Source: Candidatus Aminicenantota bacterium (GTDB lineage: Bacteria; Acidobacteriota; B3-B38; Guanabaribacteriales; B3-B38). Taken from it: a stretch of DNA of 6,615 nt. The stretch is taken from contig JAOUOQ010000107.1 of NCBI GenBank assembly GCA_029880275.1, positions 1 through 6,615 on the forward strand, written 5' to 3'. A program made the position numbers and the translations under genes. The notes below the pieces were generated by a model that had not been told where the DNA came from, ran no database searches, and worked only from the letters and a program-made list of their open reading frames with translations. Positions 5,378-6,615 of the stretch are shown in pieces. Position 1 is the first letter of the stretch, and the number at the start of each line of letters is the position of its first letter.

Positions 5378-6615
5378 TTCTTTCAGAAACTGAAGCGAAG
5401 GCAATCCTGGAGAAGGTTATCAGCTATTCGACCGCCGATGAGACGGCAGCTGTTCTCACCGGGGGAAGCGGAGCCTTATCTCGCTTTGCCAATAATGCCA
5501 TGACCCATAATATAGACAAGCGAGGCTTCTCGTTAAGTGTGACTGTGGCCTTCGGAAAGAAGGAGGGTTCCTCAACAATCAATAAGTTTGACGATGAGTC
5601 CCTGAAAGGAGTGGTCAAAAGGGCGGAGTCCATAGCCAGGCTCCTTCCAGAAAATCCCGAACATATGCCTCCCCTCCCCCCTCAAAAGTACCGGAAAATC
5701 GAAGCCTACTTCCCGGAGACAGCGGAGTTTGGCCCTATGGACCGGGCGAAGGAGATTCTTAAGGTTATCCAAGCCTGCAACCAAAAAGAGCTCATAGCCG
5801 CCGGTACTTTCTCCAATGGTGATGGCTTCATGAGTACCGCTAACTCCGAAGGGCTATTTGGTTATCATAAATCTACCAGCTGTGGCTTCAGCATCAGCGT
5901 GAGAACCCAGGATCGCACCGGTTCGGGCAGAGCGCAGCAGTCAAATGAAAGGAGAATAGGGGAGTTAAACCCCTCCCAATTAGCCGCCGAGGCGATAAGA
6001 ACAGCCGAGATGTCCCGCAACTCCCGCCCGAAGGAGCCGGGGGATTATACGGTAATCCTAAAGCCTACCGCTATGATGGAGTTCTTTATTTATCTCCTCT
6101 TCGGATTTAGTGCCCGTGAAGCGGACGAGGGGAGGAGCTTCATGTCCGACCGCAAAACCGGCGGCAATAAGCTGGGTCAAAAGGTGTTCGGGGAAAACAT
6201 CACCATCCGCAGCGCAGCTGCTCACCCAAAGCTCCTGGGTACACCTTTTGGAGGGGATGGGCTCCCCGCCGAGGACATCACCTGGGTGGAGAAAGGGGTG
6301 GTTGAAAATCTCAGCTACAGCAGGTATTGGGCAGCCCAGAAGGGGAAAGAGCCTACCTTTGCCATGAACTTTCTGATGGAAGGCGGTGACCATAACATAG
6401 AAGAGCTGATAAAAGATACCGAAAAAGGGATATTGGTAAGCAGCTTCTGGTATATCCGCATGGTGGACCCTAATAACCTGTTGTGCACAGGGCTGACCAG
6501 AGATGGGACCTTCTGGGTGGAGAATGGTAAGATTCAATACCCTATTAACAACTTCCGGTTCAACGAATCTCCGGTGGTGCTCCTCAACAACATAGAGAAT
6601 ATGACCAAATCCCAG
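5374..6615 (+). CDS. TldE/PmbA-like partner subunit (partial, 3' end outside window)
   Basis: From ATG 5374, 414 residues are open to the right edge, close to the usual length of about 440, so only the last few dozen codons are probably missing. It is a TldD/PmbA-family protein without the HExxxH zinc motif. The equivalent region (about 230-256, PTAMMEFFIYLLFGFSA then READEGRSF) has no metal ligands, as in TldE, the non-catalytic partner. The family features are AVLTGGSG and SRFANN near the N-terminus, the GxxLGQKVF-type block (264-272), LGTPFGGDGLPAE (288-300), and TGLTRDGTFWVENGKI (372-387) near the end. The start overlaps the tldD stop by ATGA, and AGGAG-rich sequence (5360-5365) lies 8 nt before it, so the two subunits should be co-translated and form a heterodimer. 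No peptide (RiPP) precursor is visible beside it. The large minus-strand ORF inside it is only a shadow. Confidence 0.9.
   Translation, partial: MILSETEAKAILEKVISYSTADETAAVLTGGSGALSRFANNAMTHNIDKRGFSLSVTVAFGKKEGSSTINKFDDESLKGVVKRAESIARLLPENPEHMPPLPPQKYRKIEAYFPETAEFGPMDRAKEILKVIQACNQKELIAAGTFSNGDGFMSTANSEGLFGYHKSTSCGFSISVRTQDRTGSGRAQQSNERRIGELNPSQLAAEAIRTAEMSRNSRPKEPGDYTVILKPTAMMEFFIYLLFGFSAREADEGRSFMSDRKTGGNKLGQKVFGENITIRSAAAHPKLLGTPFGGDGLPAEDITWVEKGVVENLSYSRYWAAQKGKEPTFAMNFLMEGGDHNIEELIKDTEKGILVSSFWYIRMVDPNNLLCTGLTRDGTFWVENGKIQYPINNFRFNESPVVLLNNIENMTKSQ

Noticed and set aside
6058..6537. 159-codon minus-strand ORF inside the tldE-like gene
   Set aside because: It is fully antisense to the conserved C-terminal domain of TldE; its openness follows from codon bias and no motif was recognised.

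Overview
The window looks like a piece of a bacterial chromosome. Promoters are sigma-70-like, Shine-Dalgarno (SD) sequences are strong, spacing is tight, base composition is moderate, and non-ATG starts are frequent (TTG twice, and probably CTG once). A twin-arginine signal with a hydrogenase-like remnant, an NhaC-type transporter and a TldD/TldE pair would suit an anaerobic bacterium, possibly of the Chloroflexota/Dehalococcoidia type. That placement is a weak guess: no rRNA or other marker gene is present.

Left part (1-2083): the last 39 codons of an unidentified + strand gene meet, tail to tail with a 4-nt overlap, two minus-strand genes. These are a DUF488 protein (118-555, TTG start) and, upstream of it, a stand-alone RecB/Cas4-like PD-(D/E)XK nuclease (720-1940). 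The nuclease has a four-cysteine iron-sulfur signature and a C-terminal peptide resembling a sliding-clamp-binding motif. Its promoter lies at 1966-1994, so translation should begin at 1940 and not at the more upstream ATG at 1994.

Middle part (2084-3930): an NhaC-family Na+/H+ antiporter is read rightward from its own extended -10 promoter. Next comes a good TTGACA/TAATAT promoter and a strong SD in front of a 95-codon reading frame (3594-3881). This frame starts with an apparent CTG, encodes a twin-arginine signal (SRRKFL) and then a short segment patterned like the N-terminus of a NiFe-hydrogenase small subunit. It stops abruptly and looks like the remnant of a deleted exported-hydrogenase gene.

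Right part (3932-6615): a tldD-like metalloprotease gene (HESVGH zinc motif, TTG start) is joined by an ATGA overlap to a tldE/pmbA-like gene that runs off the right edge. Together they should form the two-subunit TldD/TldE peptidase. The only clear promoter upstream of the pair is the one before the remnant, so the remnant's promoter may now drive the protease operon.

No RNA genes, CRISPR array, insertion sequence or convincing intrinsic terminator were found. Most of the window is ordinary housekeeping or accessory content. The points most worth checking are the remnant with its intact expression signals and the clamp-motif nuclease.
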